From NCBI GenBank assembly GCA_017505535.1, contig JAFVPD010000024.1, positions 1-64,000 of the forward strand: DNA of 64,000 bases, written 5' to 3'. Origin of the DNA: Muribaculaceae bacterium (lineage in GTDB: Bacteria; Bacteroidota; Bacteroidia; Bacteroidales; Muribaculaceae). Positions 26,705 to 36,012 of this stretch are shown piece after piece; the first letter of the stretch is position 1; each line of letters opens with the position of its first letter. The notes beneath the pieces are model-generated. The model saw nothing but the letters and a program-made list of their open reading frames with translations, ran no database searches and was not told where the DNA came from. Both the position numbers and the translations under genes were made by a program.

Positions 26705-27120
26705 ATTTGCTTCTTTATTTGTTTAATAATGCAAAAGTAATTAATCTCAGGGAGATAAAAAAACGAAAGTGCACTTCTTCACAGAAGCACACCTCCCTCA
26801 TAACCAAAATTCAAGTATATATATAATTGTTTTCTATCTTTTCAATTATAGTCATATAATTAGAACAGCACAACCTACCGGGCCATGTCGTTTTTTATTA
26901 AAATATATTATGTGTTAAAAATTCCTCCGTACCCAGACTAATACACATTTTCAACACGATTGTTTTTATCAATTATGTTATGTTTTGCAAAGTTAAACAT
27001 TTCTGTCTACGCACATGCGCTAACAGATGTTAATCATAGTTAAATTCAGCAAATACCCGACATTTAATCCTATTCTTCTGTTAATCTTGATTTTCAATTA
27101 CTCATCACCACTCATCTACA
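26705..27120. other. Divergent intergenic region
   Basis: This AT-rich stretch separates ribE (leftward) from the acyltransferase gene (rightward). It holds a minus-strand TACTTTTG box at 26739-26732, a second minus-strand TAACTTTG box at 26995-26988 with no -33 partner, and no gene or strong hairpin that I can support. An RFN-type riboswitch was looked for and not found. Confidence 0.5.
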
Positions 27121-27152
27121 TTTTGCCATTCGGCGCTTTTTGATTAATTTTG
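27121..27152 (+). promoter_or_regulatory. Promoter of the acyltransferase-sigma-54 activator operon
   Basis: TTTTG (27121-27125), a 19-base spacer and TAATTTTG (27145-27152) match the Bacteroidota consensus, 25 bases before the ATG at 27178. Confidence 0.75.
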
Positions 27153-27177
27153 TACTTCAATACTATATACTTTACAA

Positions 27178-28020
27178 ATGGAAAATCAGCAAAGCCCCAT
27201 AAAGCGCACCGTTCTTGATTACAACGACATAGCAACAATGGTGCCCAAACTCAAAGGAAAAGAAAAATTCGTGAACCGTGTTTTACGTTGGCTCAAAGTG
27301 GACAAAGTAAACTGGTTGCACGACCACAACTGCGACACCCCGGGACACCCATTTACCGACGGATTGTTGCGAGACTTGGACATCACTCTACGCATCGACA
27401 ACGAGCAAGTTCTTGACAGTTTGCAACAAGGGGCATTTATCACAGTGAGCAATCACCCGTTTGGCGCTCTCGATGGCATCTCGCTCATCAACATCGTGGG
27501 CAAAAGACGTCCACAGTTTAAAGTGATGGTAAACATGGTGCTCAACTACATTTCAGCCATGCGACCAAACTTTATCGCGGTTGACGCATATCAGTCAGAC
27601 GACCCAAAGAAAAAAGCCGTGTCAATGGTGGGCATAAAATCGGCCATTCAGCAAGTGCGTAGCGGAGAGCCTATCGGATTTTTCCCCGCTGGAGCAGTGT
27701 CCAAAATCACCAAATGGAAACTCCAAGACCGCGAGTGGCAAGAAAATATCATTCGACTCATCATGCAGCTCAAAGTTCCCGTGGTACCCATCTTCTTCCA
27801 CGGACGTAATAGCGCAATGTCACACATCTTGGGACTCATCGATTGGAGACTGCGCACTATGCGACTCCCCACTGAAGTATTCCGCAAAAAAGGAACCACA
27901 ATACACGTTTCAATAGGCGACCCCATCTCTGTTGAAGAGCAAAAACAACACATGGGATCAATTGAAGAATTTAGCAAATATCTCAGAGAACGCACCTACT
28001 CTCTTAAATCATGCAAATAG
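27178..28020 (+). CDS. PlsC-type 1-acyl-glycerol/lipid acyltransferase
   Basis: A 280-residue acyltransferase, probably at the inner face of the cytoplasmic membrane. The HX4D catalytic motif is NHPFGALD near residue 92, followed by an FPAGAVSK variant of the FPEG substrate motif near 160 and a later VPVVPIFFHG block. Such enzymes acylate lysophospholipids or ornithine-type lipids, so the exact acceptor is open. Its end overlaps the sigma-54 activator gene by ten bases, and the run continues into lptE and secG, consistent with an envelope role. Confidence 0.85.
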   Translation: MENQQSPIKRTVLDYNDIATMVPKLKGKEKFVNRVLRWLKVDKVNWLHDHNCDTPGHPFTDGLLRDLDITLRIDNEQVLDSLQQGAFITVSNHPFGALDGISLINIVGKRRPQFKVMVNMVLNYISAMRPNFIAVDAYQSDDPKKKAVSMVGIKSAIQQVRSGEPIGFFPAGAVSKITKWKLQDREWQENIIRLIMQLKVPVVPIFFHGRNSAMSHILGLIDWRLRTMRLPTEVFRKKGTTIHVSIGDPISVEEQKQHMGSIEEFSKYLRERTYSLKSCK

Positions 28021-29258
28021 ATCCGAAAGAAATACCTGCCGATGTGCAACAGGCCAAGCAACGATTAGGCATTGTGGGTAATGCCCCATCGCTCATTGCT
28101 GCAGTATCGAGAGCGATACAAGTGGCACCAATTGACCTATCGGTACTCATCACCGGCGAAAGTGGTACCGGAAAAGAGTTCTTTCCAAAAATCATACACA
28201 CATTCAGCGCTCGCAAGCACAACAAATATATTGCCGTAAACTGTGGAGCAATTCCCGAGGGGACCATTGACTCTGAGCTATTTGGGCATGAAAAAGGGGC
28301 TTTCACCGGCGCCATTTCATCTCGCAAAGGATACTTTGAAGAAGCCGATGGTGGCACAATCTTCCTTGACGAAGTCGCAGAATTGCCAATGACAACTCAA
28401 GCCCGACTATTGCGCGTGCTCGAAAGCGGCGAGTTCATTAAAGTCGGCAGCTCAACAGTCCAGAAAACAAACATTCGCATCGTCGCTGCGACAAACGTCG
28501 ATATGCCCAAAGCCGTAGCCGAAGGGCGTTTTCGTGAAGACCTCTTCTACCGCCTATCGACTGTACAGATTTCCATTCCACCATTGCGTGAACGCGGAAA
28601 CGACATCGTGCTTCTTGCCCGTAAATTTGCCATTGATTTTGCCGAAAAATATCGCACTCCGGCCATCACTCTTGATGAGTCGGCAAGAAACATCATTCAA
28701 CGATACAACTGGCCGGGCAATGTCCGTCAACTAAAAAACGTGATTGAGCAAATATCTCTGTTTGAAGCAGGCAACGAAGTTACAAGTTCAAGCATCGAGC
28801 AATATATCCCTCATGCGCCGGCAATTTTTGCCCCCACAATAGCCAATGCCCCCTCCCACGCCTACGACAAAGAGCGGGAATTTCTCTTCAACATGATATT
28901 CCGTTTGCAAAACGAGATATCATCATTGAAAGCCACAATCGAGTCGTTGGCATCGGGACAATCGTCGGCAGTCAACATATCTCAATCGGAGCACATCGAT
29001 GGCACATCAAGATCAATTGTGAAACTCCCATCACCCATGACCACCATATTGTCTCCAAGCGAAACAAGTGTGCAGCCAACCGAGATAACTGAAGTGCAAG
29101 AGATACACGACCCCTCAATGACTCTCGAAGACACTGAACGCGAAACAATCCGACGCTCTTTGGAACGCAACGGCGGTCGCAGAAAAGCAACAGCCCAAGA
29201 ACTCAAAATATCAGAACGTACTCTCTACCGAAAAATTAGAGAATACGGTCTTGAATAA
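28011..29258 (+). CDS. Sigma-54-dependent transcriptional activator without receiver domain
   Basis: A 415-residue enhancer-binding protein that would remodel RpoN-RNA polymerase. The AAA+ domain occupies about 15-265: Walker A GESGTGKE near 48, the sigma-54-contacting GAFTGA loop near 97, GGTIFLDE as Walker B, and arginine fingers in FREDLFYRLS. A Fis-type helix-turn-helix ends the protein (RRKATAQELKISERTLYRKI). There is no N-terminal sensor or receiver domain, so activity must be set by expression level or protein partners. It overlaps the acyltransferase gene by ten bases; lptE starts 31 bases after its stop. Confidence 0.9.
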   Translation: MQIDPKEIPADVQQAKQRLGIVGNAPSLIAAVSRAIQVAPIDLSVLITGESGTGKEFFPKIIHTFSARKHNKYIAVNCGAIPEGTIDSELFGHEKGAFTGAISSRKGYFEEADGGTIFLDEVAELPMTTQARLLRVLESGEFIKVGSSTVQKTNIRIVAATNVDMPKAVAEGRFREDLFYRLSTVQISIPPLRERGNDIVLLARKFAIDFAEKYRTPAITLDESARNIIQRYNWPGNVRQLKNVIEQISLFEAGNEVTSSSIEQYIPHAPAIFAPTIANAPSHAYDKEREFLFNMIFRLQNEISSLKATIESLASGQSSAVNISQSEHIDGTSRSIVKLPSPMTTILSPSETSVQPTEITEVQEIHDPSMTLEDTERETIRRSLERNGGRRKATAQELKISERTLYRKIREYGLE

Positions 29259-29289
29259 ACCGATTTTATCATCTATCAGTAACTCCATA

Positions 29290-29817
29290 ATGAGATCTAT
29301 CTTCAAGTTTATAACTCCCAAGCTCGTGATTCTTGCCATCATGCTATGCTCATGGCAAGGTTGCACAATCAGCTACAAATTCAATGGAGCTGCGCTTGAC
29401 TATAACGTTTATCGCACCATCTTTGTGTCAGACTTCCCAATTAGGGCTGCGCTGGTCTATCCGCCCCTACAACAAACTTTTGAGAACGAGCTACTTGACT
29501 ATATTTCTCGTAACACCCGCCTACAAATAGTTGACACCTCGGCCGACCTCCAACTCGAAGGAGAAATCACAGGCTACAGCTTGTCACCTCAAGCAGTCAC
29601 CGAGGACGCATATGCATCGCGCACCCGACTGACTATTCAGGTAAGGATCAAATACACCGACAATCGTCAAGAAGGTAAAGACATCGACCAAACATTCTCG
29701 GCCTACCGCGACTTTGATAGTTCAGAAATGATCACCGATGTTCAGGACGACCTTTGTATGCAAATATCTAAAGAGCTTGTCGATCTCATTTTCAACGCAA
29801 CACTAGGTAACTGGTAA
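29290..29817 (+). CDS. lptE: LptE-like LPS-assembly lipoprotein
   Basis: A 175-residue lipoprotein lipidated at Cys25 (WQGC). The order CTISYKFNGAALDYNVYRTI, LVYPPLQQTFENELLDYI and then LQLEGEITGYSLSPQA fits LptE/LpsE of Bacteroidota, which plugs the LptD barrel during LPS insertion into the outer membrane. The ATG at 29290 is chosen over an upstream TTG because it gives a proper signal peptide. Its place between an envelope-type sigma-54 activator and secG supports the call. Confidence 0.85.
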   Translation: MRSIFKFITPKLVILAIMLCSWQGCTISYKFNGAALDYNVYRTIFVSDFPIRAALVYPPLQQTFENELLDYISRNTRLQIVDTSADLQLEGEITGYSLSPQAVTEDAYASRTRLTIQVRIKYTDNRQEGKDIDQTFSAYRDFDSSEMITDVQDDLCMQISKELVDLIFNATLGNW

Positions 29818-29820
29818 ACA

Positions 29821-30591
29821 ATGGACTCTTTACAGGAAACATTACGCAACATAATCGGCGATTCATCTACCCCCATTGACCCTCAATGGGTAGAACAGTT
29901 GTATAAAGAGCACCCCTATTTTACCCTACCCACAGCCCTACTACTCAAGCAACAAGGCAAAGAAATGGAGTCTCAACAACGAGCTCAACTCACTGCACGC
30001 ACTGCCCTCAATGCCGGCGACCGCAAATCGCTCGCCATGCTGCTTGATGATGATGCCGCCAAATGGGTGGGATTTTACCCCGACGAGGATAAAAACACCA
30101 CACCTTCAACCAACGACACTATCGAGACTTTCTTGAACACATACGGCAATCCCGACCCCAACGAAGAAGAGATACTCACGAAACTCATCTTCAACCCAAC
30201 TCCCGATTATGCTCAACTTCTTGCCGAAGAAGAGGAGCGTAGCATACCCGATTTGTCAGAAATTGATGGAGACTCACAAGATGCAAAAATCAATGCGTTT
30301 ATCATCAAAAGTCGAGAAAATCAAGGTCACTTTCCATCTGCTACTGAAGAAAAAACCGAGCCCGAGCCCGTTAAACCCGACGACTCCACCGTATCGGCTC
30401 CCGAAGCCACCGACTCATCAATGCTCAGTGAGAGCCTCGCAAAAATTTACATCAAACAAGGCAGATACTCAAAGGCTTACGAAATTATTAGCAATTTAAG
30501 TTTGAATTTTCCGGAAAAAAGTATTTACTTTGCAGACCAATTGCGTTTTTTGCGCAAATTAATTCTTATAAAACAAAAACAAAACAATTAA
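29821..30591 (+). CDS. Conserved TPR-like cytosolic protein
   Basis: A 256-residue protein with no signal peptide. The N-terminal 70 residues are helical (QWVEQLYKEHPYFTLPTALLLKQQG), a long acidic linker follows (about 95-195), and the last 50 residues contain a single TPR-like pair (LAKIYIKQGRYSKAYEIISNLS). I do not recognise a function. It starts three bases after the lptE stop and precedes secG by 21 bases, so it belongs to that operon and may be an assembly helper. Confidence 0.75.
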   Translation: MDSLQETLRNIIGDSSTPIDPQWVEQLYKEHPYFTLPTALLLKQQGKEMESQQRAQLTARTALNAGDRKSLAMLLDDDAAKWVGFYPDEDKNTTPSTNDTIETFLNTYGNPDPNEEEILTKLIFNPTPDYAQLLAEEEERSIPDLSEIDGDSQDAKINAFIIKSRENQGHFPSATEEKTEPEPVKPDDSTVSAPEATDSSMLSESLAKIYIKQGRYSKAYEIISNLSLNFPEKSIYFADQLRFLRKLILIKQKQNN

Positions 30592-30612
30592 ATAACATTT
30601 AAAAACTGAGGA

Positions 30613-30960
30613 ATGTATACACTCGTTATCATTTTATCAATTATCGCTGCATTACTCCTAATTGTAGTTGTACTCGTTCAAAAATCTAAAGGTGGAGGTC
30701 TTTCTTCTTCTTTTGGTGGAGGTAACTCTGTTATGGGTGTGCGCCGTACTACCGACTTTATCGAGAAAGCTACTTGGACTCTCGCCGGTATCATTTGTGT
30801 ACTTGCAATCGTTTCAGCATTTGTAATGCCTCGCAACGTGCAACAAGGTTCACGCGTGAAAGCTGAGCCCACTTCACTTCAAGTGAACGGCACCGAATAT
30901 GCTTCTCCTGCAGCTGAAGCCGCTCCTGCTACCGAAAATTTAGGCGATACAGCACAATAA
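30613..30960 (+). CDS. secG: Preprotein translocase subunit SecG
   Basis: A 115-residue inner-membrane protein with two membrane spans (about 3-20 and 55-74) separated by the conserved QKSKGGGLSSSFGGGNSVMG loop, which identifies SecG. It stimulates SecYEA-driven export. The short Ala/Glu-rich tail is typical of Bacteroidota versions. It closes the lptE operon, with a terminator following. Confidence 0.93.
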   Translation: MYTLVIILSIIAALLLIVVVLVQKSKGGGLSSSFGGGNSVMGVRRTTDFIEKATWTLAGIICVLAIVSAFVMPRNVQQGSRVKAEPTSLQVNGTEYASPAAEAAPATENLGDTAQ

Positions 30961-30994
30961 TAGCTCGAAGCGATAATAATCCCAATTAAATAGC

Positions 30995-31023
30995 AGGGAG
31001 CTCCATAATACGGCGCTCCCTTT
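30995..31023 (+). terminator. Probable terminator after secG
   Basis: AGGGAGC (30995-31001) and GCTCCCT (31015-31021) form a 7-bp stem with a 13-base loop, followed by only three T. The stem is good but the T-run is weak. Confidence 0.55.
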
Positions 31024-31060
31024 GCTCGTTACAACAACCTAAAAAAATAGCTTAAATATT

Positions 31061-31396
31061 ATGGAATCAACAAGACAAGCTAAGATTTCAAGACTCCTTC
31101 AAAAAGAACTCAGTGAAATTTTTCGTCAACAAACAGCAAAAACAAACGGAGTACTAATTTCGGTTAGTGCAGTAAGAGTATCACCCGATTTAAGCATTGC
31201 CAGAGCCTATCTTTCAGTATTTCCCTCTGAAAAAGGTGAAGAAATTCTCGCAAACATCAACCGCACATCACAACAAATCAGATATGCACTTGCCCAAAAA
31301 GTGAGATATCAATTGCGCAAGACTCCGGAGCTATCGTTCTTCATCGATGATTCTCTTGACTATATTGAGCACATCGACCAACTTCTAAATCAATAA
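31061..31396 (+). CDS. rbfA: Ribosome-binding factor A
   Basis: A 111-residue KH-fold protein that assists late 30S maturation. RQAKISRLLQKELSEIF, VSAVRVSPDLSIARAYLSVF and the C-terminal LRKTPELSFFIDDSLDY match the family. Length is normal. The LolC/E-like permease gene follows after 27 bases. Confidence 0.93.
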   Translation: MESTRQAKISRLLQKELSEIFRQQTAKTNGVLISVSAVRVSPDLSIARAYLSVFPSEKGEEILANINRTSQQIRYALAQKVRYQLRKTPELSFFIDDSLDYIEHIDQLLNQ

Positions 31397-31423
31397 TCGA
31401 CGAGACTCAAAAGGTCAAAGGGA

Positions 31424-32638
31424 ATGTTACCGTTCAGAATTGCACTAAGATATCTTTTTTCCAAAAAGACCCACAACGCCGTCAACGTCATCTCTCTAAT
31501 TTCGGTGGCAGGTGTCGCTGTTGCCACAATGGCGATGGTGTGTGTACTTTCTGTATTCAATGGGTTCACCGACCTCGCGGTATCTCAACTTTCCCACATT
31601 GCCCCCGACTTGAAAATCACACCCCACGAAGGGAAAGAGATCGCATCGCCCGACTCAATTATCGATATCATCAAAACCATCGAAGGCATTGAAAGCTCTT
31701 CACCCATTATTGAAGAGCAGGCATTTGCCGTATATAACGCAAAACAAATTCCCGTAAACATCAAAGGAGTTACCCACGACTATGAATCCATCTCTGAAAT
31801 TCCTCAAATAATTATTGATGGAATGTTTCTACTTGATGACGGAGAACACTCCTATGCCACTCTAAGCGTTGGAGCCGCGATATCGTTGCAAGCATCGCCC
31901 CACTATGCCACCCCACTTGAGCTATACACACCCAAACGACATGGGCGTGTCAACGTTGCAAACCCCATGGCATCGGTGAGACTTGCTCAACTTGTGATTG
32001 GCGGAGTTTACCAAGTGAACCAGCACGAGTATGACTCCAATACCATCATCATTCCCATTGAAGTAGCCCGCCAACTCCTTGATTACACCTCTCAAGCTAC
32101 CGCCATAGAAATAAACGTGACCGACGGATACAACGCAACTGATATTGCTCACAGGCTAAGCAACATTCTTTCCGGCAAATTTGACGTCAAAAACCGCATT
32201 GAGCAACAAGAAGAATCATTTCGCATGATTGAAATCGAAAAATGGATTACTTTCTTGATGTTGGCATTTATACTCGTCATCGCCTCGTTCAACATCATCT
32301 CCACACTATCATTGCTCATCATTGAAAAACAAGATAACATCGCAACAATGAGAGCCATGGGAGCCTCCAACAGCATGATTACGCAGGTGTTTACTCTTGA
32401 AGGCTGGCTCATTTCAGTGTCGGGAGGAATAATCGGACTTATCCTGGGAATTATCCTCACTTTAACCCAGCAATGGGGTAAAATCATTAAATTGGGCGGA
32501 GATCCGTCGGCAATGTTCATCGATGCCTATCCGGTACGCCTCGATGCAATTGACTTGGCAGTGGTCTTTGCCGTTGTTTTAGCCATCGGGTTCTTCACCT
32601 CACAAGTAACAGCCTGGGGAATGCGCCGACGCCATTGA
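31424..32638 (+). CDS. FtsX-family ABC permease, LolC/LolE-like
   Basis: A 404-residue inner-membrane permease with an N-terminal span (about 22-45), a large periplasmic MacB-type domain, and three C-terminal spans (about 275-400). The opening FRIALRYLFSKKTHNAVNVIS and AMGASNSMITQVFTLEG are typical of lipoprotein-releasing permeases that hand lipoproteins to LolA. The LolD ATPase is not adjacent. Its stop lies only seven bases from the stop of the convergent portal-like gene, leaving no room for a terminator. Confidence 0.87.
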   Translation: MLPFRIALRYLFSKKTHNAVNVISLISVAGVAVATMAMVCVLSVFNGFTDLAVSQLSHIAPDLKITPHEGKEIASPDSIIDIIKTIEGIESSSPIIEEQAFAVYNAKQIPVNIKGVTHDYESISEIPQIIIDGMFLLDDGEHSYATLSVGAAISLQASPHYATPLELYTPKRHGRVNVANPMASVRLAQLVIGGVYQVNQHEYDSNTIIIPIEVARQLLDYTSQATAIEINVTDGYNATDIAHRLSNILSGKFDVKNRIEQQEESFRMIEIEKWITFLMLAFILVIASFNIISTLSLLIIEKQDNIATMRAMGASNSMITQVFTLEGWLISVSGGIIGLILGIILTLTQQWGKIIKLGGDPSAMFIDAYPVRLDAIDLAVVFAVVLAIGFFTSQVTAWGMRRRH

Positions 32639-32645
32639 CGTCCAC

Positions 32646-34133
32646 CTACCCCACACCACTACGCAGCATTTTCGCATCACGATCACCTCGGAAACTATTG
32701 AACGTTGCATAAATATCGGCCATGGCAACAGCCGAGTTTTGTGCTTGTGCATTATACAGCGACGCGGCTGTAGTCGAGCCTGCTTCACGCCCCATAAAAG
32801 CCCTACTTACGCCTGAGATATCCTCCATGAGTCGCAATTCCAAGTCAAGTAGTTGATAGGCCCCAATATCGGAATTATTGGCCGACATTTGTCGAGGCAT
32901 CTCGGCCGATTGATAGCCTTTCACCGGTATCACACCATCAGGTTTTGACCAATTACGCGCCACATCGTCCCACGACATCCAATCGGCCTTAACATCATCG
33001 GGAAAAAGCAACACACCCTTAGCCGACGACCCCATTACATGGTCAATCAAAGTTATGAGCCTATTCACATATCGTTGCTGATCAATGACATCTTCAACAA
33101 ACGAGTGAATCTCACCATCGGTCAGCGGATAAAACTTTGCCACAAACGGGTGTGATCCATGCTCGTATGGCGAATCCATCTCTTCGATCACCGTACCATC
33201 GGGAGCAAAAAACCTACAATGCCAACAAGTTTCAATGTCCCACCGATAGTCGATGAGTGGGCGATGGGTTTCCATGCGCAAAGCATTCTCATCGTTCAGC
33301 AAAGGCTCGTCATCTACCTTTGACGCATAATAACGTCCCGTCTCTCGGTCATGACATCTCAAACGTTCTCGCCCCTCCAACGTCCACACCTCTATTACCC
33401 TACACATTCCCGAGGGTGCTCTGAAGAAGTCGACACCGAGCTCATTTGCCACGCCCAATTCATCAACATGAGCATAGGCTACCGACCGGTCAACTTGATT
33501 ATATAGCCTTGTCAACTGCTGAGAACGCAATCGCGACCCATGAGCATAGCGCATTATTACCTCGGTTAGACTCATGTCGTGAATCATACCCACCAGACGT
33601 GCGTCCCAACCTCGAGGATCATTTGTCAAATCGATAAAAAAGCGAGATGGTGACACATTATCGACCCACACACCATACCCTTTCCCCGGACGAGCCTCAC
33701 GAGTGACTCGTTGAATGGCACACCCCGAGATAAGAAACTCCTCCAACATGCGAGCATCTAATTCACCCAGACAATTTGCCTGACGCAACTGTGTCAACAA
33801 CTTTGCGTCGTGCTGCAACAAATCAGTATAAGTCTCATTTGTGCGAAAATATCCCACTATCGATTTCACCAACTGCCTGATGAGATTATTGGTGAGAGGG
33901 CGCTTCCCACTTTCAACAGCATATTCCTCTTCGGTCACATATTCGCCGGAGGCATTTTTCACAATGTCGCTCCATTGATCGCCATAGGTGTAACGTTTGT
34001 ATCGGGAGCGTCGCGAGCGCATATCCTCCGCAGCCAGCCACGCTTTATGCGCCATTTTCAGGACTCCTCGAGGAGTGCCACTACTATTGATATTTGCAAT
34101 CATTTTTATATCGGAATTTTTCAGGTAAGACAT
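32646..34133 (-). CDS. Phage portal-like protein, probably truncated at the C-terminus
   Basis: A 495-residue protein that reads as a tailed-phage portal: GKRPLTNNLIRQLVKSIVGYF near residue 75, SPSRFFIDLTNDPRGWDARLVG near 160, SYHPFVAKFYPLTDGE-like sequence near 325, DQQRYVNRLITLIDHV near 345 and a C-terminal SGVSRAFMGREAGSTTAASLYNAQAQNS. In phages it forms the DNA-entry vertex. Family members I know continue well past this point, but this frame ends at FRGDRDAKMLRSGVG, seven bases from the host permease gene, which suggests loss of the tail of the protein. It follows the connector-like gene by two bases (TAACTATG), so the genes are translationally linked. No terminase is present. Confidence 0.72.
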   Translation of the reverse strand: MSYLKNSDIKMIANINSSGTPRGVLKMAHKAWLAAEDMRSRRSRYKRYTYGDQWSDIVKNASGEYVTEEEYAVESGKRPLTNNLIRQLVKSIVGYFRTNETYTDLLQHDAKLLTQLRQANCLGELDARMLEEFLISGCAIQRVTREARPGKGYGVWVDNVSPSRFFIDLTNDPRGWDARLVGMIHDMSLTEVIMRYAHGSRLRSQQLTRLYNQVDRSVAYAHVDELGVANELGVDFFRAPSGMCRVIEVWTLEGRERLRCHDRETGRYYASKVDDEPLLNDENALRMETHRPLIDYRWDIETCWHCRFFAPDGTVIEEMDSPYEHGSHPFVAKFYPLTDGEIHSFVEDVIDQQRYVNRLITLIDHVMGSSAKGVLLFPDDVKADWMSWDDVARNWSKPDGVIPVKGYQSAEMPRQMSANNSDIGAYQLLDLELRLMEDISGVSRAFMGREAGSTTAASLYNAQAQNSAVAMADIYATFNSFRGDRDAKMLRSGVG

Positions 34134-34135
34134 AG

Positions 34136-34675
34136 TTATTCTTCAGGAACGATGAGCGACAAAGCCCGCTCATCAAACGTATAAAACCCATCTTCAGGCT
34201 CCATCACACAAAGCAACCGCTCGATTTTTGGGGTATTTCCACGTTCAACGCCATACAATCGCAACAACCCATTGTCATTTATTGCCACAGGATAGGTAGT
34301 CCCTGCTCGTGTAAATTTCCACTTCTGGCACATGGCAAGAGAGCTATCAGGCCCTACAATCTCGGCCGGGCGGGCCCATGTTGTCAACTTCACTTCTACA
34401 ACTCGTCGGCATTGCGATGGCAGAGTAATCGTGGCCATTCCATCTTGCTCGTTCACCACCAATGCGACTTCGTTGGCAATATTTGTTACCGCAAGCATTT
34501 CCAGCGGTGCATTATCAAGCAAGCCGAGATACCAATCACGCATTTGTGCAACCAACAACGGAGTGAGGTCAATGCCATCGGCGCGAGACACCGTACAGTC
34601 GGAGCGCAAAGGCTCCAACTCACGGCGCATGCGCCATTGCGATAGCATCTCCTCAGTGGAGAGTTTCATCATCAT
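34136..34675 (-). CDS. Phage head-tail connector-like protein
   Basis: A 179-residue protein of the virion-type island. The pattern LSTEEMLSQWRMRRELEPL, then ATITLPSQCRRVVEVKLTTW with DSSLAMCQKWKF and LRLYGVERGN, resembles neck or adaptor proteins that sit between portal and tail, but similarity is weak and the call rests largely on context. Three consecutive ATG codons occur at 34675, 34672 and 34669; the first overlaps the capsid-gene stop as ATGA, so translation is coupled and a longer start at 34723 is unlikely. The portal-like gene starts two bases after its stop. Confidence 0.55.
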   Translation of the reverse strand: MMMKLSTEEMLSQWRMRRELEPLRSDCTVSRADGIDLTPLLVAQMRDWYLGLLDNAPLEMLAVTNIANEVALVVNEQDGMATITLPSQCRRVVEVKLTTWARPAEIVGPDSSLAMCQKWKFTRAGTTYPVAINDNGLLRLYGVERGNTPKIERLLCVMEPEDGFYTFDERALSLIVPEE

Positions 34676-35946
34676 TGTTTCACAATTCTCATGTGGGCTT
34701 GTGGATAACGTAGCACCAAGCAACTTGCCTCAGTAATCACGATAGCGTCGGTATTGCGCACCCCACTTTTCTTGAGATCAAGTTTTTCGGTACGGAATGG
34801 GATATGGCTATACTTCGTGAGATATTCCGGATCAAGGACAAAGGCATCGGAAGCGTGGCCACATTGATCGAATACTTCAGAATGAACAACATATAGCGTT
34901 CCAAATTTAGTGTGCAATTCACTGAAATCAATTCCCCATCGGCTCACTTTTTCATTAGCCATTATCACCTTGGTATATTCCAACTTGTTCAGGGCCTCGA
35001 TAAACTGCGTTCCACCAATAAGGATTTTTCGCGACGACCCGGCATTCTCAGTAAATGCGTAACGTGATATCTCCACAAGCTTATCGGCATTTAGCTCGCC
35101 CTCAGCATACTTGATTTCCTTGCCGGCTTGATTCCATATACCACCTGTCAACTGAATCCAATCGCGTTTCACACTATCATAGACACGGCTACGCGTACCA
35201 AAAAGAAAGTTCTTTTCCATTCCCAGCCTCATGTCAATAATCGCCACCTCTTCTTGATCGGAGAAATTCCAGCCCACCTCTTTATTGGCAATCTTCTGTA
35301 TAGTTGATTGCTCCACTTGGGCCTTAAATATTTGGCAATAGTTGCTACTTTTCACAGGCAACGCCGAGTATTGAGCAGTCTGCACATCAAGTTCGGCTGC
35401 TGCACGTCCCATGCGCACAAGTCGGGTGTCGCGAGGGATTGTCGGCACACATCTCATCGCATTTCCCACACGTTTACCATTGGCTGCGATTACCACAATT
35501 CCGCCGCCCTCAATACGCGAAACGACATATAGCACCAGCGCACCTGCTACCGTTACGCCATCATCGGCATATCCATTAATCCCTGGCACAAGAATCGTTT
35601 CCGAAGGTTCAAAGATACCATCGTTGTCGGTGAATAATGTTACTTGCTGGGGCAAGTTTGGATCGAGCAACGTGTCACTCTCAATGTGTTCCGATGCCAA
35701 ATTTGCCTCAATAGGTTTGGTATCGACCGAATAATACTCCACCTCCATGCTATCACTCATGCGAGCACCGGCCCATCGTGAAAGCTGATCGATAGGAGTT
35801 GACATCGGGCGTATCTTCACAATGCGATTGTCAATTTCATTGCGCAACAATTCGCTTGATGCTTCTTTGGTTACACCGGTTGTTACAGGACCCGATACAA
35901 TGTGTTTTCCACCGGCATCACCGGTGATAATAGTTGTGTTACTCAT
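34672..35946 (-). CDS. Major capsid-like protein (DUF5309/SU10 type)
   Basis: A 424-residue protein. The N-terminus (NEIDNRIVKIRPMSTPIDQLSRWAG) and the central SNYCQIFKAQVEQSTIQKIAN with DMRLGMEKNFLFGTRSR match the pattern of SU10-like HK97-fold capsid proteins as I know it. The following GGTQFIEALNKL, GTLYVVHSEVFDQCG and RNTDAIVITEASCLVLRYP fit the A-domain and C-terminal strand. It would form the shell. The frame is complete, with no internal stop or frameshift. Its stop overlaps the connector-like start by four bases. Confidence 0.68.
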   Translation of the reverse strand: MSNTTIITGDAGGKHIVSGPVTTGVTKEASSELLRNEIDNRIVKIRPMSTPIDQLSRWAGARMSDSMEVEYYSVDTKPIEANLASEHIESDTLLDPNLPQQVTLFTDNDGIFEPSETILVPGINGYADDGVTVAGALVLYVVSRIEGGGIVVIAANGKRVGNAMRCVPTIPRDTRLVRMGRAAAELDVQTAQYSALPVKSSNYCQIFKAQVEQSTIQKIANKEVGWNFSDQEEVAIIDMRLGMEKNFLFGTRSRVYDSVKRDWIQLTGGIWNQAGKEIKYAEGELNADKLVEISRYAFTENAGSSRKILIGGTQFIEALNKLEYTKVIMANEKVSRWGIDFSELHTKFGTLYVVHSEVFDQCGHASDAFVLDPEYLTKYSHIPFRTEKLDLKKSGVRNTDAIVITEASCLVLRYPQAHMRIVKQ

Positions 35947-36012
35947 AAAAATTGAATTAAATTAAACTGTTTAAGGATTTTGATTGATTGTGAGAAGAAT
36001 TTTAGTTTGTTC

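Noticed and set aside
26705-26990. Possible FMN riboswitch in front of riboflavin synthase
   Set aside because: The conserved RFN blocks could not be found on the minus strand; only AT-rich sequence with a promoter box is present.
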